Shown here in pieces: positions 1-10,579 of a stretch of DNA of 64,000 bases. The position numbers and the translations under genes are program-made. Source of the DNA: PFJX01 sp964393825. Its GTDB lineage: Bacteria; Pseudomonadota; Gammaproteobacteria; Burkholderiales; Thiobacillaceae. How positions within the stretch are numbered: position 1 is the first letter of the stretch; every line of letters begins with the position of its first letter. Below the pieces are notes generated by a model, which worked only from the letters and a program-made list of their open reading frames with translations, ran no database searches and was not told the DNA's origin. The DNA lies in assembly GCA_964393825.1 (NCBI GenBank), contig CAYMUY010000001.1, positions 248,001 through 312,000 on the forward strand, read 5' to 3'.

Positions 1-1
1 T

Positions 2-1414
2 GGTGTCGTGCTGGACGGTGCTTCCAGCGTCGACGAAAGCCTGTTGACCGGGGAGAGCCTGCCGTTGCCGAAGCGAACCGGCGATCGTGTCCACGCCGGC
101 ACCCAGAATCTCGACGGCCTGCTGCGCCTGCGCGCTGAAGGCGTCGGTGCCCACACCCAGCTGATGGAAATCGTCCGTCTCACCGAAGCCGCCCAAGGCT
201 CCAAGGCCCCCATCCAGAAACTGGCCGACCAGATCTCCGGCGTCTTCGTGCCTGTAGTCATGGGCATCGCCCTGGCCACCCTCGCCGGCTGGTGGTTCGC
301 CAGTGGCGACTTCACGCAAAGCCTGATCCCCGCTGTCGCCGTGCTGGTCATTGCCTGCCCCTGCGCCCTGGGCCTGGCCACACCGACGGCGGTGATGGTG
401 GGCCTTGGCCGTGGCGCGCAACTGGGCATCCTGGTGCGTTCGGCGGAAGCACTGGAGCGCGTGGAGAAACTGTCCGTGCTGGCCCTGGACAAGACCGGCA
501 CCCTGACCGAGGGACGTCTGGCGTTGCTGGGCGTCGAAGCACGGGGTGAGCAGGACGAGGACGCCGTGTTGCGCCTCGCCGCCTCCCTGGAACAAGGCAG
601 CACCCACCCGCTGGCCCTGGCCTTGCTGGAAGCCGCCAAAGCGCGCGGCTTGTCGCTGGCGCCGGTCACCGCGTTCACCAATGCACCCGGCGACGGGGTC
701 AGCGGCGAGGTGGAAGGCCGCCACCTGCGCCTGGGCACCCAGGGATGGGCCACGCCCGCAACCATCGCGGGTCAGGTTGCCGCGCGGCGAGATCCTGACG
801 CTCCTGGCGTCACCACGATCTGGCTCGCCCACGACACCGCCCTCCTCGCTCGTTTCAGCCTCGCCGACCGCCTCCGACCCACATCACAAGCCGCCGTGGC
901 GCGCCTCCAGGCGCTGGGCATCCGCGTCATCATGCTGACCGGCGACCAGGAAGAAGCGGCCGAAGCCATCGCCCGCGAGGCAGGTCTGACGGAATGGCGC
1001 GCGCGCGTGAAGCCGCAGGACAAGGCCGCCAGCATCGTTGCGCTGAAGGCCGAGGGCCAGGTGGTGGGCATGGCCGGCGACGGCGTCAACGATGCCCCGG
1101 CCCTGGCCAGTGCCGATGTCAGTTTCGGCATGGCCACCGGTTCCGACATCGCCCTGGAAGCGGCCGACATCACCTTGATGCGCTCCGACCTGGGAGGTGT
1201 CGTCGATGCCGTGGAATTGTCGCGCGCGGTGATGCAGAAGATCCGCCAGAACCTGTTCTTTGCCTTCTTCTACAACGTGCTGGCGCTGCCGCTCGCCGCC
1301 GCCGGCATGCTCAATCCCGTGATCGCCGGTGCGGCGATGGCGCTGTCCTCCGTTTCCGTGGTCAGCAACTCGCTGTTGCTGAAACGCTGGAAACCCGTGC
1401 AACCCAAACCGTAA
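2..1414 (+). CDS. copA: Copper-translocating P-type ATPase (CopA-like), 3' part only
   Basis: This is the C-terminal two thirds of a P1B-type ATPase that pumps Cu(I) out across the inner membrane; the 5' end lies left of the window. Visible in order are the actuator TGES (about nt 47-58), the metal-binding CPC in a membrane helix (nt 356-364), the phosphorylated DKTGT (from nt 488), a THP motif typical of heavy-metal pumps, and GDGVNDAP of the hinge. The last helices contain FYN and MALSS, which in the family mark Cu(I) (P1B-1) rather than Zn/Cd pumps. Any N-terminal metal-binding domains are not visible. The stop lies 5 bp before ald. No frameshift is seen. Confidence 0.92.
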   Translation, partial: GVVLDGASSVDESLLTGESLPLPKRTGDRVHAGTQNLDGLLRLRAEGVGAHTQLMEIVRLTEAAQGSKAPIQKLADQISGVFVPVVMGIALATLAGWWFASGDFTQSLIPAVAVLVIACPCALGLATPTAVMVGLGRGAQLGILVRSAEALERVEKLSVLALDKTGTLTEGRLALLGVEARGEQDEDAVLRLAASLEQGSTHPLALALLEAAKARGLSLAPVTAFTNAPGDGVSGEVEGRHLRLGTQGWATPATIAGQVAARRDPDAPGVTTIWLAHDTALLARFSLADRLRPTSQAAVARLQALGIRVIMLTGDQEEAAEAIAREAGLTEWRARVKPQDKAASIVALKAEGQVVGMAGDGVNDAPALASADVSFGMATGSDIALEAADITLMRSDLGGVVDAVELSRAVMQKIRQNLFFAFFYNVLALPLAAAGMLNPVIAGAAMALSSVSVVSNSLLLKRWKPVQPKP

Positions 1415-1419
1415 CCCCC

Positions 1420-2529
1420 ATGCACATCGGCATCCCCAAGGAAATCAAGGACCACGAATTTCGTGTCGCGGCCACCCCGACGGGGGTCGCGGAACTGGTG
1501 CGCAGTGGTCATGCGGTCACCATCCAGGCCGGCGCAGGCACGGCTGTGGGTTTCCCGGACGCGGCCTATCTGGCGGCCGGCGCCCGCATGGTGGACAGCA
1601 GCATTGCGGTCTACGCCGCCGACCTGATAATCAAGGTGAAGGAGCCGCAAGCCGACGAGGTCGCGCTGCTGCGTCCTGGCCAGTGGCTGTTCTGCTACCT
1701 GCATCTGGCTGCCGCGCCGGAACTGACGCGCGCCCTGATCGACCGGGAGGTGACGGCACTGGCCTTCGAGACCGTGCTCGACAAGGCCGGCTACACACCC
1801 TTGCTGGCGCCGATGTCGCAGATCGCCGGTCGCCTGGCCATCCAGGCCGGCATGCGCGCGCTGGAAATGAAGCACGGCGGCCGCGGTGTATTGCTCTCCG
1901 GCGTGCCAGGCGTGCCACCGGCAAAGGTGGTGATCCTGGGCGGTGGCATGGTGGGCGCGAATGCGGCCCGCATTGCCGTCGGCATCGGCGCCGATGTCAC
2001 CCTGCTGGATCGCGGCGCGGATCGTCTGCGCGTCTTCGACGAGCAGTATGGAGGTCGCCTGAAGACTCGCTACTCGCATGAGGACAGCCTCGTCGACTGC
2101 CTGAAGGATGCGGACCTGGTGGTGGGCGCCGCCTATATCCATGGCCGCCGGGCGCCACGCCTGCTGAGCCGCGCAATGCTGCGCGACATGCCGCGTGGCG
2201 CCGCCCTGGTGGACGTCGCCATCGACCAGGGGGGGATGGCGGAAACCTCGCGCCCCACCACGCATTCCGAGCCGTTCTACGTGGAAGAAGGTATCGTCCA
2301 CTATTGCGTCGCCAACATGCCCGGCGCCGTTGCCCGCACCGCCACCCTGGCCCTGGCTGAAGCCACCCTGCCCTACCTGCTGCGTCTGCTCGCGCATCCC
2401 CGCGACGCACTGGAGGCCGATGCCGGCCTCGCCGCCGGCATCAACCTCGCCGCCGGCCACGTCGCCCATGCCGGTCTTGCGCTGGACCTGGGCGAGCCGG
2501 TGACGGACTGGCGCGCCCTGATCCGCTGA
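1420..2529 (+). CDS. ald: Alanine dehydrogenase
   Basis: This 369-aa enzyme oxidises L-alanine to pyruvate and ammonium with NAD in the cytoplasm; the family norm is about 370 aa. The start was set at ATG 1420 because MHIGIPKEIK is the classic N-terminus, although the frame is open further upstream. Residues matching the family's substrate and catalytic positions are R15, K74, H95 and D269, each at or within one place of the usual numbering. A Rossmann GGGMVG follows at about 175. It begins 5 bp after the copper ATPase, so the two may be co-transcribed, though no functional link is obvious. The transhydrogenase alpha subunit PntA is homologous but longer, so alanine dehydrogenase is preferred. 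Confidence 0.92.
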   Translation: MHIGIPKEIKDHEFRVAATPTGVAELVRSGHAVTIQAGAGTAVGFPDAAYLAAGARMVDSSIAVYAADLIIKVKEPQADEVALLRPGQWLFCYLHLAAAPELTRALIDREVTALAFETVLDKAGYTPLLAPMSQIAGRLAIQAGMRALEMKHGGRGVLLSGVPGVPPAKVVILGGGMVGANAARIAVGIGADVTLLDRGADRLRVFDEQYGGRLKTRYSHEDSLVDCLKDADLVVGAAYIHGRRAPRLLSRAMLRDMPRGAALVDVAIDQGGMAETSRPTTHSEPFYVEEGIVHYCVANMPGAVARTATLALAEATLPYLLRLLAHPRDALEADAGLAAGINLAAGHVAHAGLALDLGEPVTDWRALIR

Positions 2530-2626
2530 CCCGCCACTGCGGACGCTGGCGGAGGGCGGATACACCTTTCGCCATATGCCTCTCCCCCGCGTATGATGAC
2601 CTTCGGTTTCCCCTTCCGCCCCGTTC

Positions 2627-2932
2627 ATGCCCGTCACCCCGAGGATTCAGTCCGGTACCACCATCGTGGAGGTCTGTGGTGGCTATACCCCCGAGCAGCT
2701 ACGCGACTTTCGCCAGCGCTGCGAGCAGGCGCTGGAGTCCACTGAATGCAAGCAACTCGACCTGGATCTAGCGGCCATCGGTGGTCTGGACAGTTCGATG
2801 CTGGGCGTGCTGTTGCTGATCAGGGAGAAATCCGTCGGACTGGGCAAGACCATGCGTTTACTGGATGTCCAGGGTCAGGCCCTGAAGCATCTGCAAGCGG
2901 CCCGGTTCGACAGGATGTTCCTCCTGGCTTGA
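2627..2932 (+). CDS. Small STAS-domain protein (anti-sigma antagonist-like)
   Basis: A 101-aa single STAS domain, the fold of SpoIIAA-type antagonists and of MlaB. The segment around GGLDSSMLGVLLL carries the D-S/T-S signature where a partner kinase would phosphorylate serine, so it may switch binding partners by phosphorylation. No kinase or sigma factor lies nearby. The TGA stop overlaps a TTG start for the next gene (TTGA), which suggests translational coupling with pbpC. A role in cell-envelope regulation is an inference from that coupling. MlaB is an alternative, but no mla genes are in the window. Confidence 0.7.
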   Translation: MPVTPRIQSGTTIVEVCGGYTPEQLRDFRQRCEQALESTECKQLDLDLAAIGGLDSSMLGVLLLIREKSVGLGKTMRLLDVQGQALKHLQAARFDRMFLLA

Positions 2933-5064
2933 CCGGACAGATTTTCCGGGCGTGGGGATGGCATCTTGTCGTCTGCCTGCTGGCGGCATTCCTGGCCGCC
3001 CCCGCGCATGCGGCAGCGACGTTCCCCATCTTTCAGCAGGTCAAGGCCACCTGGCATTCCTCCGAAACCCGCCTGCTCGACCGCCACGGTGAACTGCTGC
3101 AGGAATACCGCCGAGACCTGAACCGTCGGCAAACCGACTGGACGGCGCTGGATGACGTGTCTCCCGCCCTGATCGCCGCCGTGTTGCGCGCAGAGGACAA
3201 GCGCTTCTTCGATCATGCCGGCATCGACTGGCTGGCCGCCGGCAAGGCCGCGCTGGGCAACTGGCTGAACGAGAAACCTCGTGGCGCCTCCACCCTGACC
3301 ATGCAACTCGCCGCGCTGCTGGATGCCCGCTACCGCGCCCAGGCCGGTCGTCGCGACCTCTCCGAAAAGTGGCGGCAGATGCAGGCGGCGAAACAGCTGG
3401 AACTGGTGTGGAGCAAGAGCGAAATTCTCGAGGCCTACCTCAACCTGGCGCCGTTTCGCGGGGAGTTGAGCGGCATCGATGCGGCGGCGCGCGCCCTGTT
3501 CGACAAGCGGCCCGCCGGCCTGAGCGGTCCCGAGTCGCTGCTGCTCGCGGCCCTGATCCGCGCCCCCAACGCGAAACCGGTCGAAGTGGCGAAGCGGGTC
3601 TGCGCCCTGGCGGACGATCTACCCGGATTTCCGGATTGCGCTGCCCTGAAGACCTTGACGCTGAACACCCTGAGTGGCCGCTATCCGATCATGGAAGCGG
3701 CAAACCTGGCGCCACACCTGGCCAGACGTCTGCTGGGCGAGCCATCGCCTGTCGCCAGGAGCGGGCCGGGCAGGGACATCCACACCACGCTCGATGGCAA
3801 CCTGCAACGTCATGTCCGGGAGACCCTGGACCGGCAACTCGCGCACCTGGCCGGGCGGGAGGTGAATGACGCAGCCGCCCTGGTCCTGGATAACGCCAGC
3901 GGCGAGGTGCTCGCCTATGTCAGTGCCAGCGGCCGCGACTCCGGTTCACCCGAAAGCGATGGCATCCGCGCTTCGCGCCAGGCCGGCTCCACCCTGAAAC
4001 CTTTCCTCTACGGCCTGGCGCTGGAGCGGCGCCTGCTCACCACCGCTTCGCCGCTGGAAGACTCGCCGCTGTCCTATGCCACTGCCGGCGGCCAGTACGC
4101 CCCGGAGAACTACGACCATGTGCATCGTGGCCTGGTCAGCGTGCGCGTGGCGCTGGCCGGATCACTCAACATCCCCGCCGTGCGGACCCTGAAGCTGGTC
4201 GGCCTGGAGCCGTTCGCCGCACGTCTTGCGCGCTTCGGTTTTTCCGGCCTGATCGAGGACGCCGACTATTACGGCTACGCCATCGCCCTCGGCAGTCTCG
4301 ACGTCACCCTGGAAGAACTGACCAATGCCTATCGTGCGCTGGCCAATGGCGGCGTGCTGACCCCGCTGCGTTTCACCCCCGCGGCCCGCAAGCCGGCCGG
4401 GCGTCGCGCGCAGAGCCGGGAAGCCAGTTTCCTGATCGGCGACATCCTCTCCGACCGCCAGGCCCGCGCCACCACCTTCGGTCTTGAAAACCCCCTCGCC
4501 ACCCGTTTCTGGACGGCGGTGAAAACCGGCACCAGCAAGGACATGCGCGACAACTGGTGCATCGGCTACTCGGCGCGATACACGGTGGGGGTCTGGATCG
4601 GCAATTTCTCCGGCACCGCCATGCATGACGTCTCCGGTATCAGCGGCGCCGCGCCGGCCTGGGCCGCGATCATGCAACGGCTGCACGCCGCGCTCCCTTC
4701 ACCGCCGCCACCGCCGCCCAAGGGTCTGGTCCTCGCGCGTTTCGCGTCTCCCAGCGAACCGCCGCGCCAGGAATGGTTTCTCGCCGGTAGCGAGCCGGCT
4801 GGCGGCCGCTGGCTGGCAGCGGCCCCACCCGCTGAAATCGTCGACCCAGACGATGGCGCCATCCTCGCGCTCGACCCCGACCTGCCAACCGAGCGCCAAC
4901 GCCTGACCCCGCGCGCCAGGCACGCCCCTCCCGGCGCCTGGTGGCAGGTCGATGACAGCCGTTTGCAGACGGCGGATTGGCCGCTTGTGCGGGGACGCCA
5001 TGCGATTGTGCTGAAAGATGCGGCAGGACGTGTGCTCGACCAGGCCAGCTTCGAAGTCCGCTGA
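2929..5064 (+). CDS. pbpC: Penicillin-binding protein 1C
   Basis: A bifunctional class A peptidoglycan synthase of about 711 aa acting in the periplasm. The frame is open further upstream, but TTG 2929 gives a sensible signal anchor (WHLVVCLLAAFLAAPAHA) and overlaps the STAS stop, so it was chosen. The glycosyltransferase (GT51) domain shows EDKRFFDHAGID, GASTLTMQLA and ILEAYLNLAPF. The transpeptidase domain shows STLK (active serine), SLN and KTGTS. A C-terminal PBP1C-specific domain occupies roughly the last 90 residues. PBP1C is usually linked to a large alpha-2-macroglobulin gene; none is next to it here. A proline-rich linker (six prolines) precedes the last domain. Confidence 0.9.
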   Translation: MTGQIFRAWGWHLVVCLLAAFLAAPAHAAATFPIFQQVKATWHSSETRLLDRHGELLQEYRRDLNRRQTDWTALDDVSPALIAAVLRAEDKRFFDHAGIDWLAAGKAALGNWLNEKPRGASTLTMQLAALLDARYRAQAGRRDLSEKWRQMQAAKQLELVWSKSEILEAYLNLAPFRGELSGIDAAARALFDKRPAGLSGPESLLLAALIRAPNAKPVEVAKRVCALADDLPGFPDCAALKTLTLNTLSGRYPIMEAANLAPHLARRLLGEPSPVARSGPGRDIHTTLDGNLQRHVRETLDRQLAHLAGREVNDAAALVLDNASGEVLAYVSASGRDSGSPESDGIRASRQAGSTLKPFLYGLALERRLLTTASPLEDSPLSYATAGGQYAPENYDHVHRGLVSVRVALAGSLNIPAVRTLKLVGLEPFAARLARFGFSGLIEDADYYGYAIALGSLDVTLEELTNAYRALANGGVLTPLRFTPAARKPAGRRAQSREASFLIGDILSDRQARATTFGLENPLATRFWTAVKTGTSKDMRDNWCIGYSARYTVGVWIGNFSGTAMHDVSGISGAAPAWAAIMQRLHAALPSPPPPPPKGLVLARFASPSEPPRQEWFLAGSEPAGGRWLAAAPPAEIVDPDDGAILALDPDLPTERQRLTPRARHAPPGAWWQVDDSRLQTADWPLVRGRHAIVLKDAAGRVLDQASFEVR

Positions 5065-5134
5065 GCGCACTGATGTGGTGGCGTTCCCATAAACTGAGTC
5101 CCATGTCCAAATAACCCATAATTCCAGTCAACCA

Positions 5135-5163
5135 TTGCCGCATTCCGGCCACACCCGTAAAAT
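5135..5163 (+). promoter_or_regulatory. Candidate sigma-70 promoter of sodB
   Basis: A TTGCCG box (5135-5140) and a TAAAAT box (5158-5163) are separated by exactly 17 bp. They match the consensus at 4 of 6 and 5 of 6 positions. Transcription would start near 5170, giving a leader of about 40 nt before the sodB ATG with its GGAG ribosome site. Pattern-based only. Confidence 0.55.
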
Positions 5164-5211
5164 CAGCAGGTCTTGAAAGCAGACATGCCTACACACTACG
5201 GAGAACAGCAC

Positions 5212-5796
5212 ATGGAACATCAACTGCCCGCCCTGCCCTACGCCAAGGATGCCCTCGCGCCGCACATGAGCGCCGAAACCTTCGATTACCACTATGCCAA
5301 GCACCATCAGGCCTATGTCACCAACCTGAACAACCTGATCAAGGGCACCGATTTCGAGAACAAGTCCCTGGAAGACATCGTCAAGACCGCGCCGGCCGGC
5401 GGCATCTACAACAACGCCGCCCAGGTCTCCAACCACACCTTCTTCTGGAATTGCATGAAGCCCAACGGCGGCGGCGCACCCACCGGCGCCCTGGCTGATG
5501 CCATCAACGCCAAGTGGGGCTCCCTGGACGAGTTCAAGAAAGCCTTCCAGACCAGCGCCGTGGGCAACTTCGGTTCCGGCTGGACCTGGCTGGTAAAGAA
5601 GGCCGACGGCTCTCTCGACATCGTCAACATGGGCGCCGCCGGCACCCCCCTGACCACCGCCGACAAGCCGCTGCTGTGCGTGGACGTGTGGGAACACGCC
5701 TATTACATCGACTACCGCAACCTGCGTCCCAAGTTCGTGGAAACCTTCCTGAACAACCTGGTCAACTGGGACTTCGCCGCCGCGAACTTCGCCTGA
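5212..5796 (+). CDS. sodB: Iron superoxide dismutase
   Basis: A 194-aa cytoplasmic enzyme that converts superoxide to oxygen and peroxide; E. coli SodB is 193 aa. ATG 5212 was chosen over upstream starts because MEHQLPALPY is the standard N-terminus and GGAG sits about 9 nt before it. The metal ligands are H27, H75, D158 (in DVWEHAYY) and H162. Q71, just before NHTFFW, is the glutamine position typical of iron rather than manganese enzymes. The gene has a good upstream promoter match and a strong terminator directly after it, so it looks monocistronic. Confidence 0.96.
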   Translation: MEHQLPALPYAKDALAPHMSAETFDYHYAKHHQAYVTNLNNLIKGTDFENKSLEDIVKTAPAGGIYNNAAQVSNHTFFWNCMKPNGGGAPTGALADAINAKWGSLDEFKKAFQTSAVGNFGSGWTWLVKKADGSLDIVNMGAAGTPLTTADKPLLCVDVWEHAYYIDYRNLRPKFVETFLNNLVNWDFAAANFA

Positions 5797-5811
5797 GCGA
5801 TCTGGGCCCCG

Positions 5812-5840
5812 AAAAAAGCCGCGCAGTGCGCGGCTTTTTT
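5812..5840 (+). terminator. Rho-independent terminator after sodB
   Basis: A perfect 7-bp stem GCCGCGC / GCGCGGC (5818-5824 and 5828-5834) with a 3-nt loop, preceded by six A and followed by six T. The symmetric A/T flanks let it act in both directions, also closing the convergent MBL gene. Confidence 0.93.
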
Positions 5841-5859
5841 CATGGGGCGCTCAAATGGC

Positions 5860-6810
5860 TCAAGCGGCTGGCAGATGGTCCCGCCACACCAGCAAGCCCT
5901 GGGTATTCAGTTCCACGTCCCCCGCCAGCAACGCGCGCATGCGTTCTTCCTCCAGGCAGCAGCCATGGGCGCGGGCAGCGTCGAACAGGCAGGCTTCGAC
6001 CGCGGTTTTCAAAGCGCCATGACGGGCCGCCCCCTCCTCTTCCACCGCCAGCGTCAGCCGCACGAAGGCATCGATCAAGGCATGCAGGGCGGCCGCGAGA
6101 CGGGGCAAGCCGGTCACGCGGCCGTAATGGGTCAGATAGGCCGCCGTCGGGTTCAAGGCCATGAGCCGGTCAATGGAGGCATGCAACGCTTCAGGCTCGA
6201 ACTGCACCGGCGTGGTGGTGGGAAAGATGAAGGGTTGCCCGTCCACGTCGAACTCGCGGTAGGAAATGCCGAATGTGTCGCCGGTAAAGAGGCTGTTGCT
6301 GGAGTCATCATGGATGCAGAAATGATGGCGGGCATGACCGGGGGTATCGATGAAGGTCAGTGCGCGGCCATGGAAGTCCAGGGTGTAACCGTCATCCGCC
6401 TCGATGACCCGCTCCGCCGGCACCGGCGTGATTTCGCCGTAAAGCTGCGCGAACAGCGCTTCGCCATAGACGGCCATGGACCCCGCAATCAGCTTGGCCG
6501 GATCGATCAGGTGCCGCGCCCCCTTGGGATGCACCACCAGCCGCGCGTTCGGACAGACCGCCAGCAAGGCGCCGGCGGCACCGGCATGATCAAGATGGAC
6601 ATGGGTGGCGATCACGTAGTCCACCGCCTCGGGACGGATGCACAGTTCCGCCAGACTGGCGAGCAGATGCGGGACGGAATGCCGGGTGCCGGTATCGACC
6701 AGGGCGGCATGCCCGGCCTGCGCGATGACATGGATGGAAGCGAGGCCGGGGCGCAGGTAGCCGGCATCGACCGTGTGGATGCCGTGTTCGTGGTGTCGGG
6801 TCGGGATCAT
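5860..6810 (-). CDS. MBL-fold metallo-hydrolase
   Basis: A 316-aa metallo-beta-lactamase-fold protein. The metal-binding HVHLDHAG, a later GHARHH, and GDTFG follow the family order. The substrate cannot be told from sequence; relatives include glyoxalase-II-like and lactonase-like enzymes. The start was placed at ATG 6810 (MIPTRHHEHG) rather than at the far upstream ATG 6897, because the first 29 residues of the longer form are basic and unlike this fold. The ribosome site is weak at either start, so the start is uncertain. It converges on sodB and diverges from msbA. Confidence 0.8.
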   Translation of the reverse strand: MIPTRHHEHGIHTVDAGYLRPGLASIHVIAQAGHAALVDTGTRHSVPHLLASLAELCIRPEAVDYVIATHVHLDHAGAAGALLAVCPNARLVVHPKGARHLIDPAKLIAGSMAVYGEALFAQLYGEITPVPAERVIEADDGYTLDFHGRALTFIDTPGHARHHFCIHDDSSNSLFTGDTFGISYREFDVDGQPFIFPTTTPVQFEPEALHASIDRLMALNPTAAYLTHYGRVTGLPRLAAALHALIDAFVRLTLAVEEEGAARHGALKTAVEACLFDAARAHGCCLEEERMRALLAGDVELNTQGLLVWRDHLPAA

Positions 6811-6970
6811 GGTGACGGGTCGAGGGAAAAGCGCACAGCGTACCGCAGCGGCCAGGGAAGAATCGCGTCTTTTCCGGGGACATCCCGCCACGGCCATGCC
6901 GCCAAATCCACACGATCGCCCGCGCCGCCGCCGGGGGTGGGCGGCGGGCTGCTACACTCGCATCCCCTTC

Positions 6971-7000
6971 TTGGCATCGCTTGTATCCCTTGAATATTGA
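6971..7000 (+). promoter_or_regulatory. Weak candidate promoter for msbA
   Basis: TTGGCA (6971-6976) and TATTGA (6995-7000) are 18 bp apart in the 253-bp divergent spacer between the MBL gene and msbA. The -10 match is poor (3 of 6). The spacer otherwise holds only a GC-rich, partly self-complementary stretch at about 6925-6950. Confidence 0.25.
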
Positions 7001-7063
7001 CGCTACCCAGGCCCGCCCCCTCCAGCCGGACCTGCCCCCACAAGTCCGGCGGAGCGGGATGAC

Positions 7064-8754
<1,691 letters not shown>

Positions 8755-8758
<4 letters not shown>

Positions 8759-9423
8759 AAGTCGACTTGCAGACGCCTTGGGGACGCGCGCTCGCGTGGC
8801 TGTATGCCATGTTCGTGGAACACAACTTCACCAACCTCATCCGCTTCAACTTCCACCGCATCTCGGACGAGGCGTTCCGCTCCTCGCAGCCCACCATGTG
8901 GCAGATCCGGCGCATGGTGAAGAAACATGGCATCCGGACCATCATCAACCTGAAGGGCGCCAACCCCGGCTCCGCCTATTGGGCCTTCGAGCGGGAGCAA
9001 TGCGAAAAGCTCGGCATCCGCATGGTCGATGTGCAGATCTATTCGCGCGGATTTCCGGAAGCCGCCCGCCTGTGGCAGGCCAAAGCGGTGTTCGAACAGG
9101 CCGACTACCCGATCTGGATCCACTGCAAGGCAGGGGCTGACCGGGCCGGCATCTATTCGACCCTCTACCAGTATTTCCGCCAGCACATCCCCATCGAGCA
9201 GACCGACCAGCTCCGGCTCTGGCCATTCGGCCATATCCGCCACTCCAGCGCCGGCAAGATCGACTTCTACTTCGACGCCTATCTGGCCTACCGCAAGGAG
9301 CATCCGGACGTGGAGTTGCTGGAATGGGCGGAACACACCTTCGACCGCGAGAAACTGGAACGCGAATTCAAGGCCGGTGGCCTGGCCAGTTTCGTCAACG
9401 ACGTCCTGCTCAAGCGCGAATGA
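8755..9423 (+). CDS. Tyrosine/dual-specificity phosphatase-like protein
   Basis: A 222-aa protein with the P-loop HCKAGADR, that is C124-X5-R130, of cysteine-based phosphatases; catalytic C and R are both present. GTG 8755 was chosen because it overlaps the msbA stop (GTGA) and has GGGA about 10 nt upstream; the longer form from 8728 would run deep into msbA. No signal peptide is evident, although residues 11-22 are moderately hydrophobic. Translational coupling to msbA and the LPS genes downstream suggest a role with phosphorylated lipid A/core precursors or in regulating polysaccharide export. This is inference; the substrate is unknown. Confidence 0.75.
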
Positions 9424-9436
9424 GGTGACGCGGCCC

Positions 9437-10543
9437 TCAGGCCGCCGGCGTCCCCGCCAATAGCGCATCCAGCGCCGCGATGACTTTTGCCGCCGGCAGT
9501 TCGGTCAGGCAGCGGCTCTCGCTGCCGGTATGGCGGTCGCAGCCTTCCAGCCGGCATGGCACGCACTCCGCCTCGCCCTGCAGCAACAGGACATTGCCCA
9601 CCCGTTGCCAGGGCTGGGCGACCCAGCGCCAGGGGCTGGGCCGGGTCTCGCAGCCCCGCGGCCAGGGCCCCCACTTGACCGGATTGCTCGGGCCGAACAT
9701 GGCCAGGGTCGGCGTGCCGCAGGCGGCCGCCAGATGCGTGGTGGAGGTATCCGGCCCGATATAGCAGCGCGCCTCGGCAAGCAGGCGGGCCAGGGTGCCG
9801 AAGCTGGCCATGCCGGCCAGACTGCAGGCCATGCCGGGCCAGGCGGCCGCCAGGCTGACACAGCTCGCCTGTTCCTCCGCGTCCGGCCCGCCACTCAAGA
9901 CCACCCGCCAGCCACGATCGCGCAGGTTGGCCAGCAAGGCCTGCCAGCCGGCATCGGTCCAGCGCTTGTAGCGCCAGTTCGGGAATGGATGCAGCACGGC
10001 AAACGGCTCCTGCCGCCAGGCGAAGGGCAGATGGCGGTCGAGCACGGCCTCGGCTTCGGGATCGGCTGGCGGCACCACTTCGTAACAAGGGGCGATGCCC
10101 AGCCGTTCCGCCAGCACCAGGTTCTGTACCACGGTGTGGGTATCCAGGTCATCCAGTTGCACGCATTCGGCCAGGGCGCGCTTCCACACGGTCTTCAGGC
10201 CGGTGTCGCCGATCAGTCCTAACCGCCTGGGCGCGGCCAGCAGCGCGTAGAGATACGGCCGGTCGCCGCCCTGGGTGGTCACGGCGAGGTCGTAGCGGCG
10301 GAACAGCCGGCGCGCCAGGCGGCGCTTGGCGGCGCCGTCGTCACGCGGGTCGACACGGATGATCTCGTCGCAATCCGGATTGCCGGCCAGGATGCTGGTG
10401 GTGCTCGTGAACACCAGCACGTCGATGCGCGCGTGCGGCCAGGCCCGCCGCATCGAACGCAACAGCGGCGTGTTGAGCAGCACGTCGCCGATCAGGCGGG
10501 TGGCGATGAGCAGAACCGATGAGGGTGGGCGCGCGAATTTCAT
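9437..10543 (-). CDS. GT9 heptosyltransferase-family glycosyltransferase
   Basis: A 368-aa ADP-heptose:LPS heptosyltransferase-type protein (GT9, GT-B fold). The N-terminal segment ending TRLIGDVLLNTPLL and the C-terminal GPDTSTTHLAAACGTPTLAMFG, the sugar-nucleotide site, are both clear. It is less like WaaF than the second GT9 gene at 27 kb, so it probably adds a further heptose to the core. It is the last gene of a three-gene minus-strand block (12966 down to 9437) and ends 13 bp from the convergent phosphatase gene. The sugar donor and acceptor are not determined. Confidence 0.85.
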   Translation of the reverse strand: MKFARPPSSVLLIATRLIGDVLLNTPLLRSMRRAWPHARIDVLVFTSTTSILAGNPDCDEIIRVDPRDDGAAKRRLARRLFRRYDLAVTTQGGDRPYLYALLAAPRRLGLIGDTGLKTVWKRALAECVQLDDLDTHTVVQNLVLAERLGIAPCYEVVPPADPEAEAVLDRHLPFAWRQEPFAVLHPFPNWRYKRWTDAGWQALLANLRDRGWRVVLSGGPDAEEQASCVSLAAAWPGMACSLAGMASFGTLARLLAEARCYIGPDTSTTHLAAACGTPTLAMFGPSNPVKWGPWPRGCETRPSPWRWVAQPWQRVGNVLLLQGEAECVPCRLEGCDRHTGSESRCLTELPAAKVIAALDALLAGTPAA

Positions 10544-10579
10544 GGCTGTGTGGCGGCGTACATGTCGATGCTCGTCGGG

